Assembly (NCBI RefSeq): GCF_950023065.1
Contig: NC_088680.1
Location: 69,167,350-69,231,349, forward strand
Origin: Planococcus citri
Taxonomy: Eukaryota; Arthropoda; Insecta; Hemiptera; Pseudococcidae
Reading direction: 5' to 3'
DNA: 64,000 bases
Positions within the stretch are counted from its first letter, which is position 1, and each line of letters begins with the position of its first letter. The notes below the pieces were generated by a model, which was not told where the DNA came from, made no database searches, and was given only the letters and a program-made list of their open reading frames with translations. Below, in pieces: positions 33,810 to 47,623 of the stretch. The position numbers and the translations under genes were made by a program.

Positions 33810-34796
33810 ATACTCCACTCGGAAATTTTCAAAATTTTGAGTTTAGCCCCTTCCCTCCTGGAACCCCATTTCATCTGAGGGCAAAAATATCATCAAAATT
33901 GGATTCAGCGACTTCAAAAACCTCTTTACTGACATAAATCATAAATTTGGCCAGCTGTAGCTCAGCTGTCCCATTGCGATAATAGTGACTGCAAAAATGA
34001 TTTTAACGATCCAGTAAAGTCGATATGACTGCAGTTATACTGTACCTCAATCATAAAAAAATGCTGATCTCATTAAGCTCAAAATTGGGTACCTAGATAA
34101 TGATTTTCGTGCTTTTTGAAAACGGTCAGGTGACCTATCAGAATGTGTTAAAATTTCGCGAGAAATTGAAATATTTCGACAGAAAAGTATTTTGGGCATT
34201 TTTGAGCCATTTTGAGCCTCAAAATTGGGTAATATGATTTTTGTGATTTTTGAAAACGGTCATGTGACCTATCAAAATGGATTAGAATTTCGCGAGAATT
34301 TCAAATAGGTATTTTGACAAAAATTCATTTTGAGCATTTTTAAACCGATTTGTGCCTCAAAATATGATCATGGTTGTTGGGATCACTTTGAAAATGTGTC
34401 ACGTGATTAATCGAAATTAATTAAAATTTCACGAAAAATTGAATCATTTCGACAAAAATTAATTTTGAGCATTTTTCGAGCCTCAAAATGGGGTCATGAT
34501 TTTTGAAAACTTTGAAAAGGTGTCACGTGACCCATCAAAATGGATTACAATTTAGACAGAAAATCAAAAAATTTCTATCGAAACGTCTTATTTTGAACAG
34601 TTTTGAAGAATTTCGAGGCCAAAACTTGACTATAAGCACTCATACAAAATACCTCAACACTCGATTGAAAAGCTACGGGCTCATAGAAGATACCTAATTT
34701 TGAAAGAGACAAATACAGTATGATTCTACATGTCAAACAGTGGCATGTGACAAAGGGCGGATCTGGATGAAAAATTTTCAGACCGATTATCTCTCT
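33810..34796 (+). repeat. Spacer with about 130-bp tandem repeats
   Basis: No gene seen. At about 34130-34560 roughly four degenerate copies each contain GTGACCTATCAAAATGG, AATTTCGCGAGAAATTG and a TTTTGAGCATTTTT...GAGCCTCAAAAT block. Diverged copies recur at 42875-43170 in unit 2 and near 56455. Confidence 0.7.
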
Positions 34797-34975
34797 AAAT
34801 TTGAAACAGTGAAATTTCACTGCTTAGCAGTCACGACATTTTGCCTTTTTGAAAGCAGTAGTTTTTGACTGAAAAACAGTAGAAAATCTACTGAACTGGT
34901 CAGTCAAAAAGATTTTTTACTGACCTATTCAGTGAATTTTTCACTGTTTTGCAGTAAAAACCTAGGTACTATATG
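34797..34975. repeat. Short palindromic CAGT-motif block
   Basis: A cluster of small inverted words: CAGTGAAATTTCACTG, CAGTAGAAAATCTACTG and CAGTGAATTTTTCACTG, with further CAGTAAAAA copies. It is absent from the matching place in unit 2 (about 43405-43460) and so is likely an insertion. Confidence 0.6.
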
Positions 34976-35700
34976 CTTAAACAATTAAGCATCCTAACCG
35001 ACATAAAATATTTCGAAATTGGATAAAACGGAATCGAAAAAGGATCCCAAAATACACCACTAGCAAAAATGTCAAGCACTGAAACTCATTTTTCAATATT
35101 TATCAAATTTTTAAAAATTCAAAGGCACATTTCTCATGAAAAAAAACATAAAATTGAAATAAAAGGCTAAAATTTGGCGTTTGACCTAGGTACGAGTATT
35201 TTCGACCTCTCGAGTCAGTTGGTGAGCCCTATAAAATGCTTTGTTCTGACAAGGGAACCTCTTGAGCTGTCCGCCTCCGATTTGAACGGGACCGCGATTT
35301 TTGGAAAGAACATGGTCTAAAACCCCCAAATCCAAATTTTCAGCTGCTCAACTTCATTTTTCGATTTTTGGCGAATTTTTGAAAATCTAAAATTGACCAT
35401 TTTGGTGATTTATGCTTTTTCAAAAAAAAAGTACGTACTTGATCAGTAAAAATGTTCAAAATAAGTCCTAAAACTGGTATTAATTCCCCAAATCCAAATT
35501 TCGCCATTTCCAGTCATTTTGGAGCCTCCAGCGCGATTTTTCAATTACTCCAGAATTTTCAATTTGCTTCAGAAGGCGTGAATATGCAGTTGGGCAGCTA
35601 AAAATCGAGTTGTGTGTTATACTCGACCTGTTTAACGAATTTATCCACATTTGAGCCGATTCTGGAGGGGACACCTCAAGAGTGGTTTTTTGACCAGTAT
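34976..35700 (+). other. Spacer, no gene
   Basis: AT-rich non-coding sequence. The part around 35240-35460 is a dispersed repeat: it recurs at 58805-58850 and 61884-62058, where it serves as the empty site for two insertions. Confidence 0.6.
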
Positions 35701-36840
35701 AGGGGCCTAAGTTCATTTTTGACCATTCCAGAAAAATTTGAAATTCCTGGAGAAAATCCAAAAAATCGCTAGAGGCTCCAGAATGGTTCAAAATTTCATA
35801 AACTACCTAACACGGTCGAGAGGGTGTCTTGATAAGCATTGGTTAATGTTATAGCAGCCTAAGTTCATTTTTGGCTCTTCCAGAATAATTCGAAGTTCCT
35901 GGAGAAAAACCAATAATCGCTGGAGGCTGTGGAATGCCTCAAAAACCGCCTCAAATGGTCCGGAGGGAGACCATTTAGCACCTCAATGTTATAAATATAT
36001 AAAGTTCATTTTTAACGTTTCTCGGTCGATTTGAAATTCCTGCAGAAAATCCAAAAAATTACTGGAGGCACCAAAATAGCCCAAAAAAAAACACCTAAAA
36101 CTGTCGATAGGGTACCCAACAGCACCAATCCAAATTATGGGTGCCGAAATGTATTTTTGACCATTCCTGAACGGTTCAAAATTTCTGGAGATGATCAAAA
36201 AATCGCTGGAGGCTCCAGAATGGTGCAAAACCCACCTAACACGGTCGAGAGGGTGTCTTAATAAGCATTGGTCAATATTATAGGAGTCTATGTTCATTTT
36301 TAACCATTCTTGAGTAATTCGAAATTCCTGGAGAAAATCCAAAAATCTCTGGAGCCTCCAGAATGGTCCAAAAACCTAACAAGGTCGAGAGGGTGCCTTG
36401 ATAAGCCTTTGCCAATGTTATAGAAGTCTAAGTTCATTTTTGACCATTCTAGAACGATTTGAAATTCCTGGAGAAAATCCAAAAATCTCTGGAAGCTCCA
36501 GAATGGTGCAAAAACCACCTAACACGGTCGAGAGGGTGTCTTAATAAGCATTGGTCAATATTATAGGAGCCTAAGTTCACCTTTAACCATTCTAGAATAA
36601 TTCGAAATTCCTGGAGAAAATCCCAAAATTGCTGGAGCCTCCAGAATGGTCCAAAAACCACCTAACACGGCCGAAAGAGTGCGCAATAAGTAATGGCCAA
36701 TTTTATAGGGACCTAAGTTCATTTTTGACCCTTCCAGAACAATTCGAAATTCCTGGAGAAAATCCAATAATCGCTGGAGGCTGTAGAATGCCTCAAAAAC
36801 CGCCTCAAATGGTTCGGAAGAAGCCCATTAAGCACTGATC
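35700..36840. repeat. About 140-bp tandem repeat, eight degenerate copies
   Basis: Recurring blocks are AAGTTCATTTTTGACCATTC, GAAATTCCTGGAGAAAATCC, GCTGGAGGCTCCAGAATGG and CACGGTCGAGAGGGTGTC. The third block has a palindromic core (GGAGCCTCC). Copies start near 35708, 35862, 36000, 36150, 36292, 36430, 36573 and 36715. Both strands show short open frames repeating the same phrase; these are shadows. Confidence 0.85.
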
Positions 36841-36960
36841 AATGTTATAAAAATTCAAAAATCAAAAATTTCCCGTTTGCGAGAAAATTTTAAATTTGGG
36901 CGAATTGCAGTATTTTATCATGAACTAATCCCACGAGGGCGAATTTCGCCATTTCCAGCC

Positions 36961-37432
36961 ATTTTAAATCACGATAGGGTCTATAACAACACTAAACGAT
37001 GTTTTTATTTCTTTATTTAAAATTCTTGTGCTCGCTCAACGTCACGTCTTTTTATCTTCGACACGGATGTGCTTTTGTTTACTAACAGCTCTGTCCCTAT
37101 TATGATTATTTATATGTATTGTATGTATTTATCAGTACACCATCTGCTTCACTTTCAACGCGATTCTTACTTTCATTATCTGATCTATTTCCTTAAACCT
37201 GATTTTTTTCAAAATACCCTCGTTCCTTTTGTTTCAATTTCCCCACTCCTACAATATACGCAAAATGTCTATACTTGGTTCAGGTACATTTCAATATAAG
37301 CGTAACGATTCGTTGGTGAAATGACCATTTCGTGATCAGTTTCCCAAATGTTAGGAGTTTACAATAATATTGAATATTTTGTTGTTAATTCATCGAGTTT
37401 GTGAAAAAATAGATACATACAAAATCTACAAT
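36961..37432 (+). promoter_or_regulatory. 5' flank of serpin 2
   Basis: Homologous to 310-775. The TATA-like CAATATAAG is at 37292-37300, about 135 bp before the ATG. Confidence 0.45.
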
Positions 37433-40078
37433 ATGGGGATGTTTCGAACAGCGACGTTCTTATTTGTCGTGGGACAATTCGTATTCGTTAAATCGCAGAG
37501 CCACATCGCGGAACCATCTATGAAAGAAAGGGTAAAATGATTTTCATCTTAAAAAATCAATATTTAAATACATGGGTAGACCTAGGTATACCTACTATAC
37601 TTATTTATTCGTACGTATAATTTTTTCTACTAGAAATTAATCAATTAATTCAAGGTTTCGATGTCAATTTAGGCCTTCTAATTTCACCCAAATTTTTTTC
37701 ACGTACACCTACCCATCTAATTTGAACTAAACCAGGATCCATGGAAAAAGCAAAACTGCCCATTGATTTTTAGATTTTTGAAAAAAAATTTAAAGCCATC
37801 TGCGGTCCTTCAAGCTACAAAGCCTGGCAAAATTGTAAAATAAATCAAAATTTAAAGTTGATGAAAAAACGTGAAATTTTCTCGGAGAAAAATCTCCTTA
37901 GATTTCCCAAAAAATGTTTGCGTGTTAACGTGAAAGCTTCCAGAGCTGAAAAAAAAAAAACGAAAAACTATGAGGTACCTAAAAATATTTCAAAAATCCA
38001 TTCCTCACTAAAAATTTTCTGCATAAACCACTCATTCCTTCCCTGTAAAAACCTCCTTCGGTTCCCTAAACAATTTTGGTCGTTTCAAAAAGAAGATCTC
38101 CGTGTTGAAAAAAATGAAAATTTTTTAAAAATTGGTGACATTCAGGAAGAAGGAGGAGTCAAGGCTCATAAAAATAGACCAAATCCACGGGTTAGAATAT
38201 AAAAATACGAAGATTTCAGTTTTTTTTTCTACTATCCTAATTTTCATTCAGAGGAGGCTCGACGAGTTCCGCTTTTTTTCTGCGTAAAAAATGGGGAGGG
38301 TTTGAAATGATCAAAATAACGCTTTTCTATCATAAAAATAGTCCAAATAAAGAATTAGAACGTGAAAATGCCAAAATTTACGATTTTTTGATTTTTAAGG
38401 AGGACTTAACTAGAGGGGAGAGTTGGAGTCAAAACCATTATAATAGTGCTTTTCTAATGAAAATAGACCAAATATCTCGTATGAGAATTAGAATGTGAAA
38501 ACGTAAAAATTTCAATTACCTATTTCGATGTTTCTTAATTTTTTATGAAAAGCTAAAATTTTTGAGGATTTTTTTTCTTCAAAAAACCAGCAATTTTTTA
38601 GGGTTGAAGTAGGAAAAAAATCGCGAAAAAATATTCACACCTACGAGAATCATTAATTGGTGTGTTTTCTTCTTTACTATTATCACTTAGATTCGAGATG
38701 AGATATTCGGAATTGTACAGATGCAAACAAAAGCTTTATGGAGTGGAACCCCCTCAGATCAAAACATCGAGTTCCTTCCACTATCAATAGCAGCGGGCTG
38801 GCAAATGATGCTAATGCAACATTACTACGGAAGTCCTCCAGGAAAATTCAGTTATAAAAACGAGTAAGTATAAATTACGAGTATTTCCAATGTACCTACG
38901 TTGTTATACAAATAATGTAAATTTTTACTCGAGTGGGCATCTAAAAAAAGTACACACTTTTAAAAAAACTAGCCACTCGAAAATTCTGATATCTTTTCGA
39001 GTCTCATCGTAGCTATTTTTCCAACTTGTTTGCAGTTTTTTGAAAAAAGCCTACGCATTGGCGGGTATACTCGATAAAATGTCTTCAACGTCCAATGCGA
39101 AGCTGAAATTCGTGAATTCTGTATTTTACGATCAAAGCAAAACATCGAAGCAGCTTTTGAACGACTTGAAAACCTACTATCACGCTGAAGCCTACGAAGT
39201 ATCGTTCAATTCGGAAGCAGCCATTTTGGCCGTAATGAACGAGTAAGTATTGAGATCAATTTACTAGCATTTAAAAATGAATATGGTAAATTATTGCACT
39301 TAGCCTACAATTAGTTTGCATTAATTTCAGACGGTTTAGTAATGTTACAAAAGGACGAATACCTAAAATGGAGACCCTCCCTAAATTACACAAGTTGTTG
39401 GGATACTCCGAAAACCTGGACAAACTTTATCAAATTGTAAGCTTTCGATAAAAATCTACCCATAAATTTGACTTTAATTATATGTAGGTATTTCCTCAAT
39501 TTCTAATCATCATTCATTCGTTTGCCCACAGATTGAAATTCAAAAACTCGAACGACGAATTCGAAATCGAGACGTTCAACGCGAAGGAAACAATTGGTTA
39601 TTACAAAAACGTCGAACAAAAATACGAAGCCATCAGATTGCCTTTCAAAAAAGGCGAATTCGCCATGATGGTAGTGTTACCTAACCAAGATCGGTCGTTA
39701 AAATTCATCAGTGAATTCACAGGAAACGAACATAAACTAATTTTGCAACTGGTTAGTGAAAATTACGAAAACATCGATTACGCGATCCCGTTCATGAATT
39801 TGACGCAGCTGACGGTAAATGAAAATGGCACTGCTATATACGTCGACGATACGATTAGTTGCGACTGGCCGACGGCGGCTCAAGAAAACCAGGAATTTAA
39901 TAAGATCGATTATAAACCGTTCTACGTGAACAGACCGTTCGCTGTGTATATTTACCATGAAAAAACTAAATTCGTTGTGATGTACGGTTTGGTAAATAAC
40001 CCAGCTTTAGGCACAATGCAACCTCGTAGGGCACTGTTTCAAACTAGAATAAAAAAGCAAGACAAAATTGAACTTTAA
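37433..40078 (+). pseudogene. Serpin 2, frameshifted by a 35-bp deletion in exon 4
   Basis: Exons by homology: 37433-37531, 38691-38863, 39036-39242, 39331-39436 and 39532-40078, all with GT-AG borders. Exon 4 is 106 bp, whereas serpins 1 and 3 have 141 bp; the missing 35 bp follow ACCCTCCCT and change the reading frame, so normal splicing would lead to an early stop in exon 5. Otherwise the gene looks intact: signal peptide, exon 5 core and an AATAAA at 40210-40215. Skipping exon 4 would restore the frame (flanking phases match) but remove about 47 residues of the serpin core. The loop resembles serpin 1 with the same atypical hinge. It is either a young pseudogene or a gene using exon skipping. 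Confidence 0.8.
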
Positions 40079-40269
40079 TTCGATCGTTAAGTTTATAACC
40101 TATTCGTGTGTTTGCTGCGTGTATAGGATAGACTATCATTGATAAAAATATGTAGGTACTAATGTACGCAGAAAATTGGCCAAATGTATTTTGTATCTAT
40201 TGAACTCGCAATAAAAATTACATCACAAAGTATTGTGTTTGTGTAGATTTTTTTGAATGTTTTCGAAAT

Positions 40270-41730
40270 ATTGACTAAATGCGAACCAATGAACTGGTTT
40301 CAAAATGTGGTTAGACAGAATTGTGTAATTTTTCACGCCCTACAACTTTTGTTTCAAGCTTTTTTCTCGATATCCAATTTTTAGAAGAATTTTGATAATT
40401 GGTTGCAAATTAATGAACCGGTTTCAAAATCTGATCAGTGAAAATGGTTCAATTTTTCACGCTCTACAACTTTTGTTTCAAGTTTTTTTCTCTGTTTACA
40501 ATTTTTAGGTAATTGTTGAAAACTGGTTGCCATATGCGAACCAATGAACCGGTTTCAAAATGTGGTTAGACAGAATTGTGTAATTTTTCACGCCCTACAA
40601 CTCTTGTTTGAAGCTTTTTTCTCGATATCCAATTTTTAGGTATTTTTTGAAAACTGGTTGCAAATTAATGAAGCGGTTTCAAAATACATATGATCAGTGA
40701 AATGGTTCAATTTTTCACGCTCTACAACTTTTGTTTCAAGCTTTTTTCTCTATTTACAATTTTTAGGTAATTGTCGAAAACTGGTTGCTAAATGCAAACT
40801 AATGAACCGGTTTCAAAATGTGGTTAGACAGAATTGTCTAATTTTTTTCGCCCTACAACTCTTGTTTCAAGCTTTTTCCCTCAGTATTCAATTTTTAGGT
40901 GATTTTTGATAACTGGTTGTCAATCAATGAAAAGGTTTCAAAATCTGATCAGTGAAAATGGCTCAATTTTTCACGCTCTACAACTTTTGTTTCAAGCTTT
41001 TTTCTCCATCTCCAACTTTTAGTTGATTGTCAAAAACTGGTTGCTAAATGCGAAGCAACCAATGAACCGGTTTTAAAATGTGGTAAGACAGAATTGTGTA
41101 ATTTTTCACTTCCTACAGCTTTTGTTTCAAGCTTTTTCCTCGATTTATAATTTTTAGGTAATTTTTGATAAATGGTTGCAAATTAACGAACCGGTTTCAA
41201 AATCTGATTGAATAGAATTGTGTAATTTTTCACGCCCTACAACTTTTGTTTCAAGATTTTTTTTCCATCTCCAAGTTTTAGTTGATTGTCAAAAACTGGT
41301 TGCTAAATGCGAACCAATGAACCGGTTTCAAAATGTGTTTGAACAGAATTGTGTAATTTTTCACGCCCTACAACTCTTGTTTCAAGCTTTTTTCGCGATA
41401 TCCAATTTTTCGGTTATTTCTGATAACTGGTTGCAAATTAATGAACCGATTTCAACATCTGATCAGCTAAAATTGTTCGATTTTTTACGCTCTACAACTT
41501 TTGTTCAAGCTTTTTTCTCTATCTACAATTTTTAGGAAATTGTGGAAAACTGGTTGCTAAATGCAAACCAATGAACCAGTTTCAAAATGTGATTAGACGG
41601 AATTGTGTAATTTTTCACGCTCTACAACTTTTGTCTCAAGCTTTTTTCATTATCTACAATTTTTGGGTATTTTTTGGTAACAGGTTGCAAGTTATTGTAA
41701 ATGTTTCAAAAAATTCATATCATATTTTTA
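40270..41730 (+). repeat. 124-bp satellite array, unit 2
   Basis: Starts about 190 bp after the serpin 2 stop, exactly as in units 1 and 3, with about a dozen monomers. This array contains no insertion. Confidence 0.9.
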
Positions 41731-43690
41731 TCGCCTTACTGTGTAGAATACATTGAGCCAATAAAAACCAGTTCAAATTTGTTGACCACACTGGTTTTTC
41801 AATTTGTGGAACACACTGTGCATGGGCCTGAAATTTTCAATGTCGCTTTTGAATGTCCTTATTTTTTTCCCTACTCAACGCCGCGCCGCTCCATTCATTT
41901 CGCCAGCTCTTTCCACTTAGAAATAAAAGCCACTGAGCACTACTTTTGTGTCACACTGTATGTATAGGTACCCTGAACACGAATCCTCGGTGTGCCCACT
42001 TGTCCCTAGTTTGCTTTCCCCCAATTGCGGATTTTAGGCCCCCAAATGAGAGGTTTCTGGGGTATTCCCCTGTACTTCTTCAAATTACCGTCCTAGACCA
42101 AAAATAGGGTCCATACAGTGAAATTTATAGCATTGAATCTGAAACGCGCGCGCATGAGGGGAAGCTGAATTTTGGTATACTGGTCTATTTTAGTACCCTG
42201 AACACAATAAATCCGTGGAGTTCCCACCTGTCCCTAGTTAACTGTCCCTTAAATGTGGACTTTAGCCTCCCAAATGAGGCTTCGCAGGGTTCTTCACCCA
42301 TACATCCCCAAATTGCAGTCCTATAGCCCAAAAATGGGGTCTATAAAAGTTGTTCAACGTAAAATTTCCCATCAGATGACCTATGAACCAAAAATTAGAA
42401 GTAGGTAATATTTAAAAAATATTCTTAGATTTCGATTCCCCTCCCTCAAAAATATTTTAAAAATTTTAGGTTTACCTCCTCCCCTTGGGACCTCTTTTTA
42501 GTTGAGAGCAAAAATGTCATCAGAATTGAGTTTTTAGGTGGTCAAAAAACATATTATAATTTGATACTCCATTCAAAAATTTTCAAAAATTTCAGTTTAC
42601 TCCTCCCCTCGGGGGCTCCTTCTCATCTGAAAACAAAAATATCATCAGATGAATTGAATTCTGGGTGGTCAAAAAACATATATTTTGATACTCCACTCGA
42701 AAATGTTCAAAATTTCTAGTTTAGCCCCTCCCTTCCTGGGACCCCATTTCATCTGAGGGCAAAAATATCATCAAAATTGGATTCAGCGCCTTCAAAAACC
42801 TCGATATGACTGCAGTTATACATCCCAATCATAAAAAATGCTGATTTTATTTTTCGTGCTTTTTGAAAACGGTCAGGTGACCTATCATAATGTGTTAAAA
42901 TTTCGCGAGAAATTGAAATATTTCGACAAAAATGTATTTTGGGCATTTCTGAGCCATTTTGAGCCTCAAAATTGGGTAATGATTTTTGTGATTTTTGAAA
43001 ACGCGGTCATGTGACCTATCAAAATTAATTAAAATTTCGCGAAAAGTTGAATCATTTTCGACAAAAATTAATTTTGAGCATTTTTGAGCCTCAAAATGTG
43101 GTCATGATTTTTGAAAACTTTGAAAATGTGTCACAGGACCCATCAAAATGGATTACAATTTAGACAGAAAATCAAAAAATTTCCATCGAAACTTTTTTTG
43201 AACAGTTTTGAAGAATTTCGAGGCCAAAACTTGACTATAAGTACTCACACAAAATACTTAAACACTCGAGTGAAAAGCTACGTGCTCATAGAAGATACCT
43301 AATTTTGAAAGAGACAAATACGGTATGATTCTACATGGTAAACAGTGGCGTGTGACAAAGGGCGGATCTGGATGGGCTTTGGACCCGGCCGACCATTCAA
43401 AAAATTTTCAGACTGATTATGTCGGACCCATTATTTTCTTGAACTATCTAAAAATATGCTTAAGCATCCTAACTGACATAAAATATTTCGAAATCGGATA
43501 CCTAGAAGGGAATCGAAAAATGATCCCAAAATACGCCACTATAACAAAAATTCCAAGCACTGAAACTCATTTTTCAATATTATCAAATTTTTAAAAATTC
43601 AAAGGCACATTTTTCATGAAACAAAAATCAATAAAATTGAAATGAAAAGGCTGGAATTTGGTGTTGGACCTATTTTCGACCTCCGTTTTC
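41731..43690 (+). other. Duplicated spacer, unit 2
   Basis: No gene. Matches 13331-14300 and 33810-35150, that is, the two sides of FB3 in unit 1 joined without it. Degenerate repeats with GTGACCTATCAAAAT occur at about 42875-43170. Confidence 0.7.
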
Positions 43691-44930
43691 AGAGAGAAGT
43701 TATTTAAAAGAATTCTGAGAGATTGAATTTTTAAAAAAAAGTACCAACTGTTTTTTTTTCACCTTGGAAGGTCTCTATGCAGGTGACCAACATTGATAGG
43801 GATTTTCTCGGGAAAAAACTAACTAGAAGCATGGCGTGTTTTACTGTGGAAGTTTTCAGGAAGTACATAGTTATTTTATTCTGGCAAATTCGACGATTAA
43901 GATGCTCTTATCAAAAACCTACATTTTCTTTGGATAATCGTATTCTTTCTTTCTCAAGTTCATCCGCAATTTTCATTACCTTTTGATGGTGCGTAGAGAC
44001 TAATTGCCTTCTTTGTGTAACTTGCTTTTGCTTCTATTGTACCAGTCTTTTTTGTACCTACTTTTTTCCAAAGCCTTGAAGTGTCATTTTGAGTTTTTTA
44101 TTTTGAGAAACAAATCGTGCTCTCTGTGCTTTCATGGGCTGTTGTTCAAAACTTTACAATTAACGGATTCGTCGATCCGTCTGGAGATCAACGAATTTGA
44201 GGTGAAGAAGCCATCTTTAATTACTCGTATTTCACACTAGAATCGTTTCCCAAAGCTACGAATTTTAATCTCATGGTAAGTATTGTTGTTTATTGGTATA
44301 ATTTTTGCACATGTTATATTTGAGAGATTGAATTCAAAAAAAATAAATAAATAGGTACCAATTTATTTATTAAAAATTGTTTCCCACTTTGACGGTCTCT
44401 ATGAAGGTGGTCAACATTACTGGGAGTTTACGCGTAAAATATTTCGAAAACCGGTTCAAATTTTCCAAGTAATACATATTATTTTATTCTTGCGAATTCC
44501 ACCCTTCAGCTGCCCTTTTCAAAAATCTAAATTTTCTTCGAATATTCGTATTCTCAATTGTCACGTCTTTCTATCTTCGACCCGGATGTACTTTTGTTTA
44601 CAGACAGCTCTGTCCCTATTATGATTTATTTCATACATCTGCTTCACTTTCAACGCTTTTCTTCCTTTCACTATCAGATCTGTATTCCTTTGAACCTCAT
44701 TGTTGTCAAAATACCCTCGTTCTTTTTGTTTCAATCTCCCCACTCCTACAATACGCAAAATATCTACTTGGTTCAAGTACCTAAATTTCAATACATAAGC
44801 GTAACGATCGTTGGTAAAATGACCATTTCGTGATTAGTTTCCCATATGTTAGGAGTTTACAATAATATTGAATATTTTGTTGTTAATTCATCGAGTTTGT
44901 GAAAAAATAGATAGATACAAAATCTACAAT
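43691..44930 (+). promoter_or_regulatory. 5' flank of serpin 3
   Basis: Matches 1-775 from about 44325 on, with a partial extra copy at 43710-43960. The TATA-like box is changed to ACATAAG (about 44793-44799), so expression may differ from serpin 1. No gene is seen in it. Confidence 0.4.
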
Positions 44931-47623
44931 ATGGAGATGTTTCGAACAGCGACGTTCTTATTTGTCGTGGGACAATTCGTATTCGTTAAATCGCAGAGCC
45001 ACATCACTGAACCATCTATGGAAGAAAAGGTAAAATGATTTTCATCTTAAAAATGAATATTTAAATAAGTACATGGGTAGGCCAAGGTATACATATACTT
45101 ATTTACTCGTACGTATAATTTTTTCTACTAGAAATTAATACCTATACTCGTAGATACCTAGGTTATTTCAATTCAATGAATCCACAGTTTCGATGTCAAT
45201 TCAAGCCTTCTAATTTCGCCCAAATTTTTTTCACGTACATATACTTACCCATCTAATTTGAACTAAACCACGATCCATGGAAAAAGCAAAGCTGCCCATT
45301 GATTTTTAGATTTTTGAACATTTTTAAAAGTCATCTGCGGTCCTACAAGTTACGAAGCCTCGCAAAATTGTAAAAAAAAAAACTCGAGAAAAAATGAAAT
45401 AAATCAAAATTCAAAGTTGGTGAAAAAACGTGAAAGTTTCTCGGAAAAAAATCTCCTTCGATTTCGCAAAAAATGTTTGCGTGTTAACGTGAAAGCTTCC
45501 AGAGCTGAAAAAAAAAACGAAAAACTAAGGTACCTAAAAATATTTCAAAAATCCATTCCTCATTAAAAATTTTCTGCATAAACCACTCATTCCTTCCCTG
45601 TAAAAACCTGTTTCGGTTCCCTAAACAATTTTGGTCGTTTCAAAAAGAAGATCTCCGTGTTGGAAAAAATGAAAATTTTTTCAAAATTGATGACATTCAG
45701 GAAGAAGGAGGAGTCTAGGCTCATAAAAATGGACCAAATCCACGGGTTAGAATATAAAAATACGAAGATTTCGTAATTTTCATTCAGAGGAGGCTCGACG
45801 AGTTCCGCTATTTTTCTGCGTTAAGAATGGGGAGGGTTTGAAATGATCAAATAACGCTTTTCCATCATAAAAATAGTCCAAATCAAGAATTAGAACGTGA
45901 AAATGCCAAAATTTACGATTTTTTGATTTTTACGGAGGACTCAACTAGAGGGGGGAGGGGGAGTCAAAACCATTAAATAGTGCTTTTCCAATGAAAATAG
46001 ACCAAATACATATATGAGAATTAGAATGTGAAAACGTAAAAATTTCAATTACCTATTTCGATGTTTCTTAATTTTTTATGAAAGGCTAAAATTTTTGAGG
46101 ATTTTTTTTATTCAAAAAACCAGAAATTTTTGAGAGTTGAAGTAGGAAAAAAATCGCGAAAAAATATTCACATCTACGAGAATCATTAATTGATGTGTTT
46201 TCTCCTTTACTATTATCACATAGATTCGAGATGAGATATTCGGAATTCTACAGATGCAAACAAAAGCTTTATGGAGGGGAACCCCCTCAGATCAGAACAT
46301 CGAGTTCCTTCCACTATCAGTAGCAGCGGGCTGGCAAATGATGCTAATGAAACTTCACTACTACGGAAGTCCTCCAGAAAAATTCAATTATAAAAACGAG
46401 TAAGTAAATTACGAGTATTTCCAATGTACGTTGTTATATTGAAATATAAAATTTTACTATAGTGGGAAACTGGACATCTAAAAAAAGTAGCCACTCGAAA
46501 ATTTCGATATCTTTTTAAATCTCATTGTAGCTATTTTTCCAACTTGTTTGCAGTTTTTTGAAAAAAGCGTACGCATTGGCGGGTATACTCGATAAAATGT
46601 CTTCAACGTCCAATGCCAAGTTGAAATTCGTGAATACTGTATTTTACGATCAAAGCAAAACATCGAAGCAGCTTTTGAACGACTTAAAAACCTACTATCA
46701 CGCTGAAGCCTACGAAGTATCGTTCAATTCGGAAGCAGCCGTTTTAGCCGTAGTGAACGAGTAAGTATTGAGATCAATTTACAAGCATTTGAAAATGAAT
46801 AGGTAAATTATTGCACTTTGCCTACAATTAGTTTGCATTAATTTCAGACGGCTGAGCAATGTTACAAAAGGACGATCACCTAAAGCGGAGAATCTCCCTA
46901 TTACAGGAGAGGCCAACATGCTGAGTTCCTTAATAAATTACACAAGTTGTTGGGATACGCCGAAAACCTGGACAAACTTTATCAAATTGTAAGCTTTCGA
47001 CAAAAATTTACCGATAAATGCGACTTTAATCAATTATATTTCCTCAATTTCTAATCATCATTCATTCGATTGCTCACAGATTGAAATTCAAAAACTCGAA
47101 CGACGAATTCGACATCGAAACGTTCAACGCGAAAGAGACAATCGGTTATTACAACAACATCGAACAAAAATACGAAGCCATCAGATTGCCTTTCAAAAAA
47201 GGCGAATTCGCCATGATGGTAGTGTTACCTTACCAGGATCAGTCGTTAAAATTCATCAGTGAATTCACAGGAAACGAACATAAACTAATTTTGCAACTGG
47301 TTAGTGAAAATTACGAAAACATCGATTACGCGATCCCTTTCATGAATTTGATGCAGCTGACGGTAAATGAAAATGGCACTGCTATATATGGCGACGATAC
47401 GATTACTTGTGACTGGCCGACGGCGGCTCAAGAAACCCAGGAAATTAATAAGATCGATTATAAACCGTTTTACGTGAACAGACCGTTTGCTGTGTATATT
47501 TATCATGAAAAAACTAAATTTGTTGTAATGTACGGTTTGGTAAATAACCCAGCTTTAGACACGATGCAACCTCGTATGTTGAAGATTCAAATGAGAGTAA
47601 GAAACGATAAGACTGATCTTTAA
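44931..47623 (+). CDS. Serpin 3, secreted, five exons (388 aa)
   Basis: Exons 44931-45029, 46224-46399, 46554-46760, 46848-46988 and 47080-47623; all borders GT-AG with phases 0, 2, 2, 2. Frame is open throughout. It has the same signal peptide and serpin signature segments as serpin 1. Differences: one extra codon in exon 2 (an additional Tyr in HYYGS), a diverged exon 4 start and a different C-terminus. The reactive loop reads NENGTAIYGDD, so one hinge residue (V) has become G, but the small-residue hinge of inhibitory serpins is still absent. A non-inhibitory or specialised role is inferred. Poly(A) signal AATAAA at 47758-47763. Confidence 0.88.

Noticed and set aside
35700..36840. CRISPR-like array
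   Set aside because: Units of about 140 bp are degenerate tandem repeats without unique spacers, in a eukaryotic genome.
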